Positions 8,584 to 16,325 of a DNA stretch of 20,593 bases are shown piece by piece (positions within the stretch are counted from its first letter, which is position 1; each line of letters begins with the position of its first letter). The stretch covers positions 4,269 through 24,861 of the IMG/VR virus record IMGVR_UViG_3300002488_000076; one strand, given 5' to 3'. Source of the stretch: a virus. Position numbers and translations under genes: made by a program. The notes beneath the pieces are model-generated. The model did not search any database. It saw only the letters and a program-made list of their open reading frames with translations, and had not been told where the DNA came from.

Positions 8584-8744
8584 TATTCTTCTCCTTCTTC
8601 TGTATTAAAAGATTTTGGTTGTTTAGTTTTTTTGGGTTTTGCAGATGAATCAGACCAGCCTTGCTTAATCATTTCCTCTACTTGGTAATCCCAAACCTCA
8701 ATAGATTCTCCGTCTTTATTTTGGAGTTTTTTTCTTTTTGCCAT
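8583..8744 (-). CDS. Small charged protein with C-terminal-half GW motif (53 aa)
   Basis: The start is the ATG at 8744 (MAKRKKLQNKDGESIEV), because GGGAG lies five bases upstream. A longer reading from 8801 has no ribosome site and would sit inside the upstream gene. The protein has a basic start, then VEEMIKQGW near residues 22-30, then a lysine-rich and acidic tail. I do not recognise a named family. It overlaps the preceding small gene by 29 bases in another frame and is followed directly by the tail tube gene. The layout of both small proteins (short strand, helix ending in GW, charged tail) suggests that they are related and may serve tail or head-tail joining. No function is assigned. 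Confidence 0.65.
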   Translation of the reverse strand: MAKRKKLQNKDGESIEVWDYQVEEMIKQGWSDSSAKPKKTKQPKSFNTEEGEE

Positions 8745-8874
8745 ATTTTCTCCCTGTTGGTTTCTTAGCTTCTGGGTTATTATGCTTATGTTTCCACCCA
8801 TCAGCTAGAAATTTATTAGGATTGTCTGTTAAAACAGTAATCCCATTTTTAATTAAATAAACTTTATCACTCAT
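8716..8874 (-). CDS. Small basic protein with GW motif (52 aa)
   Basis: This short gene starts one base after the stop of the tail terminator-like gene and ends inside the next small gene. It begins MSDKVYLIKNGITVLTDNPN and has KFLADGWKHK at residues 21-30, then a basic tail ending GKKKKTPK. Start spacing and tight packing support it. I do not know its function. It resembles the following 53-aa protein in order of elements: a strand with K-N-G or K-D-G, a helix ending in GW, and a lysine tail. Confidence 0.65.
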   Translation of the reverse strand: MSDKVYLIKNGITVLTDNPNKFLADGWKHKHNNPEAKKPTGRKYGKKKKTPK

Positions 8875-8875
8875 A

Positions 8876-9325
8876 TTATGGTGTTCCTTGTGTAAATTTA
8901 TAGAAACATCTTATAGTGATTATCGCACCACCATAAGGAAATATGCTTCCTTCGTCAGTTTCAACAGCAACTAATTGGGTGTCCAATGCGTTGCCATTTC
9001 TGGTTCTATCACTATCCAATGCAGTCTCAACTGTTGTCACTAATTGATTTCTCTTAGTGTCTATATTTACTGTACTTGCACTTGCATTGGTAACAAAACC
9101 AAATATTCTAAAATCAATCGTCCCTGTACGAGTTATATTACTATTCTTGATTGTAATATCTTCTCTAGTTTCATCAGCGGTCTGTACAAAGACTGCTGGG
9201 AATTGTTGTTGGGATAATTCATCTATCTCAAAAGGCTCTCTCGTTACTTTTCCGAAAGTAATCGGACTGCTAACCGCAGTAAGGGTTGTAACTATGTGAG
9301 CCGCAATATCTTCTCTTTCACTCAT
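8876..9325 (-). CDS. Tail terminator / head-tail joining protein (minor tail protein U-like)
   Basis: The product is 149 aa. It begins MSEREDIAAHIVTTLTAVSS and contains a FPAVFVQTADETREDI segment, then TGTIDFRIFGFVTNAS, a helix NIDTKRNQLVTTVETALDSD, and a final strand GGAIITIRCFYKF. This alternation of helix and strands matches tail terminator proteins, which cap the tail tube and dock to the head. Its ATG overlaps the upstream stop (ATGA), indicating coupling. Gene order (connector, HK97 gp10-like, this protein, tail tube) is the usual siphovirus order. The assignment rests mainly on position and fold pattern. Confidence 0.65.
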   Translation of the reverse strand: MSEREDIAAHIVTTLTAVSSPITFGKVTREPFEIDELSQQQFPAVFVQTADETREDITIKNSNITRTGTIDFRIFGFVTNASASTVNIDTKRNQLVTTVETALDSDRTRNGNALDTQLVAVETDEGSIFPYGGAIITIRCFYKFTQGTP

Positions 9326-9765
9326 ATTCTTAATTCTTTTTCAAATGATTTTCTAAATACTTCAACTGCTTTATCTTCTTCTGATCTGTTTACATCAAAA
9401 AATGGTCTTGATTGATCATTAAAAAATGCTTTTATATTTGCCTGTCTATTAGGAAAGAATATCTGTCCTTTAGTTTGAGATAATTTTTTAAATGACATAT
9501 TCCCTAACATCTGACCAGTAAAAAATAAATTAGGTGTTAATGTAGCACCTCGTTTAGCTCTAACTTTTGCATAGCCTTTAGAGTATTTTTTAAATGCTCC
9601 ACCTTTAACACTTCTTCCTTGTCTTGTACGATCTTTTATAACATTCTGTATAAAAGTTGCAGTCAATGCCATAGCTTTTCGACTAGCACTAGGGATCTTT
9701 CTTTTAATCTGATCTAATGCACCTTTAACAGCAGATACTTCAATCTGCATATTAACTGTTACCAT
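9322..9765 (-). CDS. Virion morphogenesis / head-tail completion protein (HK97 gp10- or Mu G-like)
   Basis: The product is 147 aa. It starts MVTVNMQIEVSAVKGALDQI, followed by a helix with KAMALTATFIQNVIKDRTRQG. It then has GGAFKKYSKGYAKVRAKRGA and LTPNLFFTGQMLGNM, and near the end a RPFFDVNRSEEDKAVEVF segment. The phrases on granting a polished stem (KGYAxxR..G...PNLxxTGxMLxNM) are characteristic of phage virion morphogenesis proteins at the neck or tail completion point. The start overlaps the upstream stop as TAATG. The exact ring it forms cannot be told from sequence alone. Confidence 0.7.
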   Translation of the reverse strand: MVTVNMQIEVSAVKGALDQIKRKIPSASRKAMALTATFIQNVIKDRTRQGRSVKGGAFKKYSKGYAKVRAKRGATLTPNLFFTGQMLGNMSFKKLSQTKGQIFFPNRQANIKAFFNDQSRPFFDVNRSEEDKAVEVFRKSFEKELRI

Positions 9766-10223
9766 TATCTAACCAATCTTAGTGAATGAACTGCAACCTT
9801 TTCAGCGTCAGATATTGTGCTATCATCATTAGCGTCATATTCAACACCATCTCGTAAAATATCTGCAAATTCATCTTCATATCTTTCTCGATAAAAAATA
9901 CCCATTTGTTGGAAACGATCTTCGTCACCAGTAGCATTAAATTTTGTTAATGATGGACAAACATAATATCCCAAACATCTATAAACTGTTGCTCTTGTCC
10001 ATTGTGAATCAGTAAGTAAAGTTAGATCAATTTCTATACCACCAGCATAACTTCTGTTTCTTGATTGATTGCTGTGATAAACTGACCACCATTTGTTTCT
10101 AATATCTCTTTGTACATCTGCTATTGCTTGGGTTACATAAGTATCAAGCTGTGCTGTACTAAGTCCCATATCACCAATATCTGGCTGATATGTAATTAAA
10201 TCTGTGCGTGCCGCAAATGCCAT
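9765..10223 (-). CDS. Head-tail connector / adaptor protein
   Basis: This 152-aa mostly helical protein is the first gene after the major capsid gene. It begins MAFAARTDLITYQPDIGDMG, followed by a helix DTYVTQAIADVQRDIRNKWW and aromatic and charged stretches including CLGYYVCPSLTKF and YRERYEDEFADIL. Helical proteins of this size at this place form the adaptor ring under the portal. The ATG is preceded by AAGGA with an eight-base spacer. The role is inferred from position and helical pattern. Confidence 0.6.
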   Translation of the reverse strand: MAFAARTDLITYQPDIGDMGLSTAQLDTYVTQAIADVQRDIRNKWWSVYHSNQSRNRSYAGGIEIDLTLLTDSQWTRATVYRCLGYYVCPSLTKFNATGDEDRFQQMGIFYRERYEDEFADILRDGVEYDANDDSTISDAEKVAVHSLRLVR

Positions 10224-10249
10224 AATAAAATTCCTTGTAAATAATTAGA

Positions 10250-10269
10250 GGGGGGAAAAATCCCCCCCC
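10250..10269. terminator. G/C stem-loop downstream of the capsid gene, possible partial terminator
   Basis: Six G (10250-10255), a six-base A/T loop and eight C (10262-10269) form an unusually GC-rich stem in an AT-rich genome. It lies in the 69-base gap between the major capsid gene and the connector gene. Read on the plus strand, TTTT follows the stem. On the minus strand, which is the transcribed one, only a weak T-rich tract follows. It may therefore reduce read-through or protect the 3' end of the capsid message without stopping transcription fully. Confidence 0.55.
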
Positions 10270-10292
10270 TTTTAACGTTAATCCTATAAAGA

Positions 10293-11141
10293 TTAAAGTA
10301 TGCTTGAGTCAGCCAATACTTCAACTCCATATGAATCGTGTAGCTCACCAACACCGAAAACGGCAGTGGCAACAATTTCAGTTCCTCTAATTGAAGCATC
10401 TCTTTGAGTTTCAATTTTAAGGTCTTGAAGCATAGCAATTCCTAATGCGTCTTTATGGAATAAACCACCTTTATAGTCACCAGTAGTACCAGTGTTAGCC
10501 ATATTAGAAGTTTCATAAATACTTACACCAGCAAGTTGACCAACATAACCAGATCTTAATGCTTCGTTAGCTAGATCAGTTGGGTTAGGGTTTGCAAATG
10601 TATTAGTTAGGTTAGCTTTTAAGTCATAAGCAATCGCTGGGTGTAGAACACAAGACATATCGTTGCTTGGTACACCAGCTTGTTTTAGCTTAGATACTGC
10701 TTCAAAGATTTTTGCAACAGTGATAGCCGCATCAGCCGCACCAACCGCAGTTGAAAATCCGTCAAATAAAGCAGTTAGATCAGTGTCAATTTTTTTAGCA
10801 ATAGCTTCACCAAATAATTTTCCTAGATCTCTTACCACATCTGATTCAGATACGTTTAAAGCCATATCTGTTACAGTTGTCATAATTCCAACTTCAGACA
10901 CAGTTAGATCAGCTTTTGAAGTTGATACTGCTGTGTTGCTTAGGTCAGTTGCTTCTGCAACAGCCGCCGCACTTACAGTTGGGTAAATTGGCACTTGTAG
11001 TACCTTGCCTGAATTTTTAGGCATTGTGTAGTTTCTTACAAGACCTCGCATAATTGAAGTTTCAGATGCTACAAATAGAGCTTCTGCAACCATAGGCGAG
11101 ATCAAATCGTCTAATGTAGACGTTGTTGATTCGTTAGCCAT
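10293..11141 (-). CDS. Major capsid protein (HK97-like)
   Basis: This 282-aa protein is preceded by a scaffold gene and a head morphogenesis gene, the standard head order. The N-terminus (MANESTTSTLDDLISPMVAE) contains the helix typical of the N-arm. Residues 30-60 (SIMRGLVRNYTMPKNSGKVL, then QVPIYP) match the E-loop and first strands of HK97-type capsids of this kind. Around 140-180 comes the spine helix with an AVSKLKQAGVPSNDMSCVLHP segment. The end has GTEIVATAVFGVGELHDSYG. The start follows a strong ribosome site (AAAGGAGA), which fits high expression. I see no N-terminal protease-cleaved domain; scaffolding is supplied by the separate upstream gene. Confidence 0.88.
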   Translation of the reverse strand: MANESTTSTLDDLISPMVAEALFVASETSIMRGLVRNYTMPKNSGKVLQVPIYPTVSAAAVAEATDLSNTAVSTSKADLTVSEVGIMTTVTDMALNVSESDVVRDLGKLFGEAIAKKIDTDLTALFDGFSTAVGAADAAITVAKIFEAVSKLKQAGVPSNDMSCVLHPAIAYDLKANLTNTFANPNPTDLANEALRSGYVGQLAGVSIYETSNMANTGTTGDYKGGLFHKDALGIAMLQDLKIETQRDASIRGTEIVATAVFGVGELHDSYGVEVLADSSIL

Positions 11142-11167
11142 AATATTTCTCCTTTATGGTTTATAAG

Positions 11168-11851
11168 TTAATAATTTTTTAATAATTTCTCCTTACGATA
11201 TTCAGCATATTTTGCTTTATCTTCGGGATTATTCATATTTAGTTCCGCCAAGTTCAAAGGTTTGGGCGTATCACCACCAACACTCGATCTAGATCCAGCA
11301 CCACTAGGTGTTGCAACTTTAAAATGAGGGTTGTCATCTAAAAACTGTCCAACATATTCTTTTATACTAAGTGGCTCACCTTTATCGTTATACATTGGTG
11401 CATTATTATCACCAATAATTTCTGGTTTACCATCGTCTCCTAATTGGACTTTGTTTTTAAGTAAATTAACGACTTGCTCTGGTTTAATAGCTTGTTGTTC
11501 ACTCGCTACTTTAATCAATGCATCATCAATTCTTACTTTTTGTAACTCGGCTTGGTATTGTGAAATAACAGCGTCTTTTTTAGATACTGTTTCTTTCAAT
11601 ACTTTATCAAATTCACCTCGTTGTTTTTGCATTTCTAACTCTTTAGCTTCTTTTTCTTCTTTGAGTTGTCTTGCTTCGTCAAGATCAATGCCATTAAGTT
11701 TTTTTTCAAACTTCGCTCTTTCTCTTGCTAGTCTCTTTTCAAGAATTTTATCCAATTCGCTTTGTGCGATCATTGGCTCTTGTTGTTCAACTTCCTGTTT
11801 TGTTTCTAGAGATTCAGTATTCTCAATCTCCGTTTTTTGCTCGTCAGCCAT
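11168..11851 (-). CDS. Capsid scaffolding protein
   Basis: This 227-aa acidic, helical protein sits directly upstream of the major capsid gene. Residues 1-30 are rich in E and Q. Residues about 30-115 form a long charged coiled coil (LDKILEKRLARERAKFEKKL and EARQLKEEKEAKELEMQKQR). Residues about 165-185 carry IKEYVGQFLDDNPHFKVATP, a phrase common in phage scaffolds, and the C-terminus is basic. Scaffolds guide capsid subunits into a closed shell and then leave. The start has a GGAG ribosome site. No protease motif is present. Confidence 0.85.
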   Translation of the reverse strand: MADEQKTEIENTESLETKQEVEQQEPMIAQSELDKILEKRLARERAKFEKKLNGIDLDEARQLKEEKEAKELEMQKQRGEFDKVLKETVSKKDAVISQYQAELQKVRIDDALIKVASEQQAIKPEQVVNLLKNKVQLGDDGKPEIIGDNNAPMYNDKGEPLSIKEYVGQFLDDNPHFKVATPSGAGSRSSVGGDTPKPLNLAELNMNNPEDKAKYAEYRKEKLLKNY

Positions 11852-11863
11852 AGTAGTATTCTC

Positions 11864-12811
11864 CTATATTATAAGATCGCCATTTTCATTATACCAACTT
11901 GGATCAGTCGGTTGTAGATGGTGTCGGCAATTATATCCACCTCTACTTGTAAATGGATCGGTTGTTGATTTACCTTTCCAAATCTCAGATGACCACTTAT
12001 CTCTAAGTTCTTCCTCTGAAAATATCTTCCCTCTATTCGCTATACAAAATGGTCTACTATCACCAATTATATCCCCGTAATAAAGAAAGTTTGTTAGACC
12101 AGCTTCTTCTGCTTTTGCTTTAGTAAACTGTCCATCAAATTCCATTAAACTATCGTGTGCTAACTGTTTAGCATATCTTCTCATATTATTTCCAACACGA
12201 TCTGCACCATAAAAGGTGTGTAATCTTTCTATCGCCTTCGCCTTTGCTACCTCATCTGTTGTAGAGGCAACAAACTCTACTAATTCATTTATCTCATCAA
12301 CATCAGCTTTAATATAAACTCCGTTTATTCTTTGTTGAAGTGACTTAACCATATCATTAATTGGTTTTCCACTTATTGTCGAGGAATAAACATTATCAGC
12401 TAAAGCGTTTACTGTTTCCGTTCCAATATTTGTAAAGCCTGTGAACTTTAGTCGTTTAAGGTTTGTTATCGTTTCAATATCAACTTCAGTAAGAGTTTTA
12501 AACTTAGCTGGTATTGGTAGCACTTTCATATTGTCTACGACCTGTTTAGCAACCTTATCGTATTCTCTAACAGTGCCATCAGCCCATAGAGTGTAGTGTT
12601 CATCAATGGCTTGTCTTAGCTTTGGTCTTATCTCAACAGCCAATCGTGCTTCAAACAACTTACCTTGTTTAGTTGGTAGTTCGTTTGCTATTTTAACAAC
12701 ATCTCTTTCTAAGTTTTCAAGAGCTATATTTAATCTATTGGTATGTCTAAGTTCAATATCATCTACAAGGTTTTCTCTTAACTGTGCTAAATCTTCTATC
12801 TTATCAGCCAT
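11864..12811 (-). CDS. Head morphogenesis protein (Mu F / SPP1 gp7-like)
   Basis: The product is 315 aa. Residues 1-200 are mostly helical. Residues 251-300 carry the family signature: GDSRPFCIANRGKIFSEEEL, then RGGYNCRHHLQP, with Cys and His residues that can bind metal. The family is an internal minor head protein that travels with the portal into the prohead and, in SPP1, helps control DNA exit. Its ATG overlaps the preceding small gene's stop as TAATG. Gene order (portal, small genes, this protein, scaffold, capsid) agrees. In many relatives it lies immediately after the portal; here four small genes separate them. Confidence 0.8.
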   Translation of the reverse strand: MADKIEDLAQLRENLVDDIELRHTNRLNIALENLERDVVKIANELPTKQGKLFEARLAVEIRPKLRQAIDEHYTLWADGTVREYDKVAKQVVDNMKVLPIPAKFKTLTEVDIETITNLKRLKFTGFTNIGTETVNALADNVYSSTISGKPINDMVKSLQQRINGVYIKADVDEINELVEFVASTTDEVAKAKAIERLHTFYGADRVGNNMRRYAKQLAHDSLMEFDGQFTKAKAEEAGLTNFLYYGDIIGDSRPFCIANRGKIFSEEELRDKWSSEIWKGKSTTDPFTSRGGYNCRHHLQPTDPSWYNENGDLII

Positions 12812-12951
12812 TATCTTCTCTTGCCTTGTCCTCTGTATTTTTTATATGATCTTCTCTTAGATTTATTCATAGTAGACTTTATAGGGTTTCTACCTTGTGA
12901 AGTTCCCTTCTCAGTCTTTATGTGGCTCGTGTAATTCTTTATCTTCCGCAT
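12811..12951 (-). CDS. Small basic protein (46 aa) ending YRGQGKRR
   Basis: This short reading frame begins MRKIKNYTSHIKTEKGTSQG and ends KRRSYKKYRGQGKRR. It overlaps the upstream cysteine-rich gene by 41 bases in a different frame, and its stop overlaps the next start as TAATG. The sequence looks like a small conserved protein I recall from marine phage genomes beside the head genes. It is strongly basic (about a third K or R), so binding to nucleic acid or to another acidic head protein is plausible but unproven. Confidence 0.65.
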   Translation of the reverse strand: MRKIKNYTSHIKTEKGTSQGRNPIKSTMNKSKRRSYKKYRGQGKRR

Positions 12952-13063
12952 TTCTTTTCCAAAATTCGTCTAATGCGTTATGTTCGCAGTTAGAACATTT
13001 ACATATAACACACTGTCCATTATTTCCACAATGACACTCGTGTTCGCAGTTACGACACATCAT
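12911..13063 (-). CDS. Cysteine-rich small protein with two CxNCEH motifs (50 aa)
   Basis: Eight cysteines lie within residues 3-26 (3, 6, 10, 12, 18, 21, 23 and 26). The block is nearly twofold: CRNCEHE at the start and CSNCEHN at the end. This suggests one or two zinc sites. The tail is charged (LDEFWKRNAEDKELHEPHKD). Two ATG codons are adjacent; GGGGGAG is two bases before the first and five before the second, so the second, at 13060, is the more likely start. Its 3' end overlaps the following gene by 41 bases. Function is unknown; small zinc-ribbon-like proteins often bind nucleic acid or protein partners. Confidence 0.7.
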   Translation of the reverse strand: MMCRNCEHECHCGNNGQCVICKCSNCEHNALDEFWKRNAEDKELHEPHKD

Positions 13064-13071
13064 AGCTCCCC

Positions 13072-13290
13072 CTATTCAATGATTCGTTTAATTCTTAGCC
13101 TTCCCATATCATTCTCAAGTTCAGCTTTCACTTCCTTGCATTGGATATATATTCCTTCTTGATCTTCACCTATGGATCTAGATACAACTCTTTTCTGAGC
13201 CAAACAATCAGACATTCCCTTAGTTGGAACATACTCTAAAACTTTGTCTCCATTTTGTATCATCATCATAGCAAACACTATTTCGATCAT
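13072..13290 (-). CDS. Small exported or membrane-anchored protein (72 aa)
   Basis: The N-terminus MIEIVFAMMMI is hydrophobic and followed by a soluble part with two cysteines (SDCLAQKRVVSR and GIYIQCKEVKAE). The two cysteines might form a disulphide if the protein is exported. The ATG overlaps the stop of the coiled-coil membrane gene before it (ATGA). I recall similar short proteins in marine phages next to the same neighbour, without known function. The hydrophobic start is short, so membrane anchoring is uncertain. Confidence 0.65.
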   Translation of the reverse strand: MIEIVFAMMMIQNGDKVLEYVPTKGMSDCLAQKRVVSRSIGEDQEGIYIQCKEVKAELENDMGRLRIKRIIE

Positions 13291-13676
13291 TGTTTGTAAC
13301 TCCCATTTTTTTCTTCTAAATCAATTATCCGTTCTTCGTGAAATTGAATTACCATATCATTCTTCTGAATCATTGGCATTTCTTCTTCCATTTGCTCTTT
13401 TAACTTCTCGACATTACCAGCTAGAAATTCCGTCAACATATAAAGCTCTTGTATCTGAGGACTAACCATATCGCCTTTAGGCACTCCATCAATGAAGTCA
13501 TTAGCCGCCTCTAAGTCTTTAGTAATTAACTGAAGCTCAGTCTCTACTAGGGTTAATCTTTCTAATAGATTAAAATAACTAAAGCTACCAATAGCAACTG
13601 CCGCTAGTATAAATAAAAGGTTTTTGGCTGGTAAACTGACTTTGCTATCTTCCGATAAGTCTATCTTACTCGACAT
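13287..13676 (-). CDS. Membrane-anchored coiled-coil protein (129 aa)
   Basis: Residues 1-18 are polar. Residues 19-40 (NLLFILAAVAIGSFSYFNLL) form one transmembrane segment, and most of the rest is a predicted coiled coil (ERLTLVETELQLITKDLEAA, later EFLAGNVEKLKEQMEEEMP). Its start overlaps the portal gene by 11 bases. I recall related proteins in many uncultured marine phages, next to head genes, always of unknown role. A spanin-like lysis role is possible from the layout, but no lipoprotein partner is visible, so I do not assign it. Confidence 0.65.
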   Translation of the reverse strand: MSSKIDLSEDSKVSLPAKNLLFILAAVAIGSFSYFNLLERLTLVETELQLITKDLEAANDFIDGVPKGDMVSPQIQELYMLTEFLAGNVEKLKEQMEEEMPMIQKNDMVIQFHEERIIDLEEKNGSYKQ

Positions 13677-15099
13677 CTTCTTCAGCTACTTCCGCTTGTG
13701 TCTGTGCTGTTTCAAATACTCCAACTTCTGTTTGTGCTGTGATCTCGTCATTAATCGTACTAATAACAGCGTCATCATCAATAACCGCACTCACAATTTG
13801 TTTATCGATCTCTTTTTGGAATGTGCTTGATCTAACTCCACTTGCTTTAGCCTGTTGTAAGTATGCAAGATCAGAAGCATAATCTCTAAGATTAAATGAA
13901 TCTGGGTAATCGATAGTACCATCAAACGACTTGCCTTGCCACATAGCCCATAAACTCCATATCTGTTCTTCAGCGTTTTCCAATAAGTCAGCCTTCTCAC
14001 TCAATGTAGAGTTAAGGTTTTCAAATTCAGTCTGTAAAGCAATCCCAGATTGGACTTGGGTTTTAGTTTGTCTAACACCAGACATATGAGTTGCTCTATC
14101 TATCATCTCAATCTTTTGCTCAATAGATGATCTAATCTCACTTAGGTTTGATCCACTTGGCTGTAATAGAAAAGGTTTCAATCCACTATCTAAATCATCT
14201 GGCATTGATATAATTGCACCAGCACCAGCAGAAGCCTCAACACCTTGAGTTTTAACTAAGCTAGGGTGATTAGATAGTCTAATCAACTGTTCCATCTCAG
14301 ATAACTCGTTGTAGATAGACTGTTGCAATAATGCAACATCTGTCAAATCACTAATCCCTACACCTTGTCTTGGTGATCTTTTATTATACAGGCAAATAGC
14401 TGGTATAGTTCCTAATTGGTTAGGCTTTACTTCAATAACTTTAATCTTACCTCTTTCTGGTACGAATACATAAGAAATATCATTAGGTGTCCATATTCTG
14501 AAATATGCTCCATCAGATGTAGTTTCTTCCCTAACTTTAATATAATCCAATACATAACGACCACTAGCGGCTCTTACATAGTTCCAGTCCATAACATTAT
14601 CTGGCGTTACCATCGTTAGATAAGGTCTTATATCTTGGTTAAGTTCCTCTGCTCTAGTTTGTGCGTTGCTTTCTGGTTTATCTACAAATATCCAAACATT
14701 CCCATAAACACCAGCGTAAGTCTGTGCGTTCTTCATAAACGCATTAAAATTCTGTCCGTCAAGGTCTGTATCACTTAAGAATGATTCTAAACTAGGATCA
14801 CTCTCCAACACGCCATATTCTCTTGTTGGTGGTACTCTAAATAGAAAACTTGAGTAAATACTTATGATATTTCTACAATGATTGTCTATTGGTGTGTAGT
14901 TAATTCTGTTTTGATATTCTAAATCTAGTTCCAATGCGTATTCGTGTAAGAAGCCACCAGATCGGTATTCATCTCCACCTAAGTATGATCTTAAATAAAA
15001 ATTCCATCTAGGGATCATCAGATCATAGTTATCGTGTCGGTTTTCCATAAATTCTTTATCTCGAATTAAGGAATCCATATTTTGATTCATTATGTACAT
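13666..15099 (-). CDS. Portal protein (DUF4055-like)
   Basis: This 477-aa protein begins near MYIMNQNMDSLIRDKEF; its ATG overlaps the terminase stop as TAATG. It has a portal layout: an N-terminal region with PRWNFYLRSYLGGDEY, then NHCRNIISIYSSFLFRVPP, which is typical of DUF4055 portals. A central region has LCIYNKRSPRQG-like elements (around AICLYNKRSPRQGVGISDL) and a long helix with QQSIYNELSEMEQLIRLSNH. The acidic C-terminus contains Q-rich and E-rich segments (AQTEVGVFETAQTQAEV). It follows the large terminase, as expected. Portals form the twelve-part ring through which DNA enters and leaves the head. Confidence 0.85.
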   Translation of the reverse strand: MYIMNQNMDSLIRDKEFMENRHDNYDLMIPRWNFYLRSYLGGDEYRSGGFLHEYALELDLEYQNRINYTPIDNHCRNIISIYSSFLFRVPPTREYGVLESDPSLESFLSDTDLDGQNFNAFMKNAQTYAGVYGNVWIFVDKPESNAQTRAEELNQDIRPYLTMVTPDNVMDWNYVRAASGRYVLDYIKVREETTSDGAYFRIWTPNDISYVFVPERGKIKVIEVKPNQLGTIPAICLYNKRSPRQGVGISDLTDVALLQQSIYNELSEMEQLIRLSNHPSLVKTQGVEASAGAGAIISMPDDLDSGLKPFLLQPSGSNLSEIRSSIEQKIEMIDRATHMSGVRQTKTQVQSGIALQTEFENLNSTLSEKADLLENAEEQIWSLWAMWQGKSFDGTIDYPDSFNLRDYASDLAYLQQAKASGVRSSTFQKEIDKQIVSAVIDDDAVISTINDEITAQTEVGVFETAQTQAEVAEEDVE

Positions 15100-16325
15100 T
15101 ATTTAACGCTCCATCTTTGAGGTAATTGTTTTGTGTATTGTTTTCTTATAGGGAACAAATAATCTACCGCATAGCCTATGGCATCGTTCATATGGTCAAA
15201 TCCGCTATCCTTGTCTGGTTGCGTAGTTCCCTCTTTATAAAGGTGTCTTTCCAATCCTCTAATGATGTTCTTACATTTTGGATCTATAAACATCATTCTT
15301 TGATCGTTTGTATTCTTTAATCGTGAATTAACAGCGTTAATCCTGTCCCTTACTTGAGGGTGTGCATTTTTAACTCTTACTGTCAATCCAGCGTTTTGTA
15401 ATATGTTTAAATCAGTCATTCCACCAGCAGAGGTCTTTCTTTGCCTACAAGCTGGATCTGGATAGACTATTATCTGTCGGTTAGGGTATCTTGTTTTGAT
15501 TTCCTTAACCAACTCGTCTGTATTTGATGAATATATAACTATTTCATCAATTAAATTAATAATATTGTTATGTATCTGAAACACTGCCGCACTCATTGGA
15601 TCAATGTTAAAATCCATTCCAATATGTAAGGTAGTGTTATTATCTTTTAAAGTTTTAACATTTTGCTCTCTATCAAAGTTATAATAGATAGCACCAGCAT
15701 ATGTCTCAAATGTTGCCTCATACTCTTGTCTGAATGTCCGTTCATCAAGATCAGACTTAGCGGCTTCAATTTCATCTGGCTCTACTTGTCCGCCTTGAAG
15801 TGTTGTAAACTGCCAAGACTTCCAATCATTATCCTCTTTGCCCTTCATATAAAGGTCATAAGCCCAGTTGCCATATCCCCTCGGAGTTCCGCACGCAAAA
15901 AAATGTCCACGGGTGTCAGACAATGTGGCTCTTAATACTGAATAATATGCGTCACTTGGAATATCAGCAAACTCGTCCAATACAAGAAAATTTAATCCTA
16001 CACCTCTTAATTGATCGTATGATCTGTCTGATCCTCGTAAAGAAATCTCTGAGTTATTGTGTAGTCTTATTGTTAAATCTGTTTCGTTTATATAGCTGAC
16101 TAGATCATTTTCTAAAGCAACTTCTTTTAATTTAGCCCAACATATCTGTTTAGCTTGTCTATAAGTCGGTGCTACATACCAAACTTTTTGTCTGGGTTTC
16201 TTACAAGCAAAGTTTAACAATTCGCCTATGGCTATAAAAGTCTTACCAAATCTACGCCCTGTTATTAATACTCTATTACGAGCTTGAGATTCGATTACTT
16301 GCTTCTGAGGACTTGTTAATGGCAT
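15099..16325 (-). CDS. terL: Terminase large subunit (ATPase and nuclease)
   Basis: The product is 408 aa. The ATPase half has a Walker A motif GRRFGKT at residues 23-29, an adenine-type VWYVAPTYRQAK near 48-59, a Walker B LVLDEF at 114-119 and a coupling motif FACGTPRG at 143-150. The nuclease half has GMDFN (D238), VYPDPA (D290) and FDHMNDAIGYAVDY (D377, D381), the acidic residues that hold the metal ions. All key residues are present, so it should be active. It cuts concatemeric DNA and pumps it into the prohead through the portal. The protein is somewhat short for the family but complete. Its 5' end overlaps the preceding 59-aa gene by 50 bases. Confidence 0.93.
   Translation of the reverse strand: MPLTSPQKQVIESQARNRVLITGRRFGKTFIAIGELLNFACKKPRQKVWYVAPTYRQAKQICWAKLKEVALENDLVSYINETDLTIRLHNNSEISLRGSDRSYDQLRGVGLNFLVLDEFADIPSDAYYSVLRATLSDTRGHFFACGTPRGYGNWAYDLYMKGKEDNDWKSWQFTTLQGGQVEPDEIEAAKSDLDERTFRQEYEATFETYAGAIYYNFDREQNVKTLKDNNTTLHIGMDFNIDPMSAAVFQIHNNIINLIDEIVIYSSNTDELVKEIKTRYPNRQIIVYPDPACRQRKTSAGGMTDLNILQNAGLTVRVKNAHPQVRDRINAVNSRLKNTNDQRMMFIDPKCKNIIRGLERHLYKEGTTQPDKDSGFDHMNDAIGYAVDYLFPIRKQYTKQLPQRWSVK

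Noticed and set aside
8583-8801. 72-codon version of the small gene before the tail tube
   Set aside because: The extra 19 codons have no ribosome site and lie within the upstream small gene; the ATG at 8744 has a strong site.
10196-10438. Minus-strand open frame of 80 codons at the end of the capsid gene
   Set aside because: It lies in another frame across the capsid 3' end and the hairpin, and has no supportive start site.
11331-12080. Plus-strand open frame of 249 codons
   Set aside because: It lies opposite the scaffold and head morphogenesis genes, has an S/L/F/C-rich composition typical of an antisense shadow, and shows no ribosome site or family motif.
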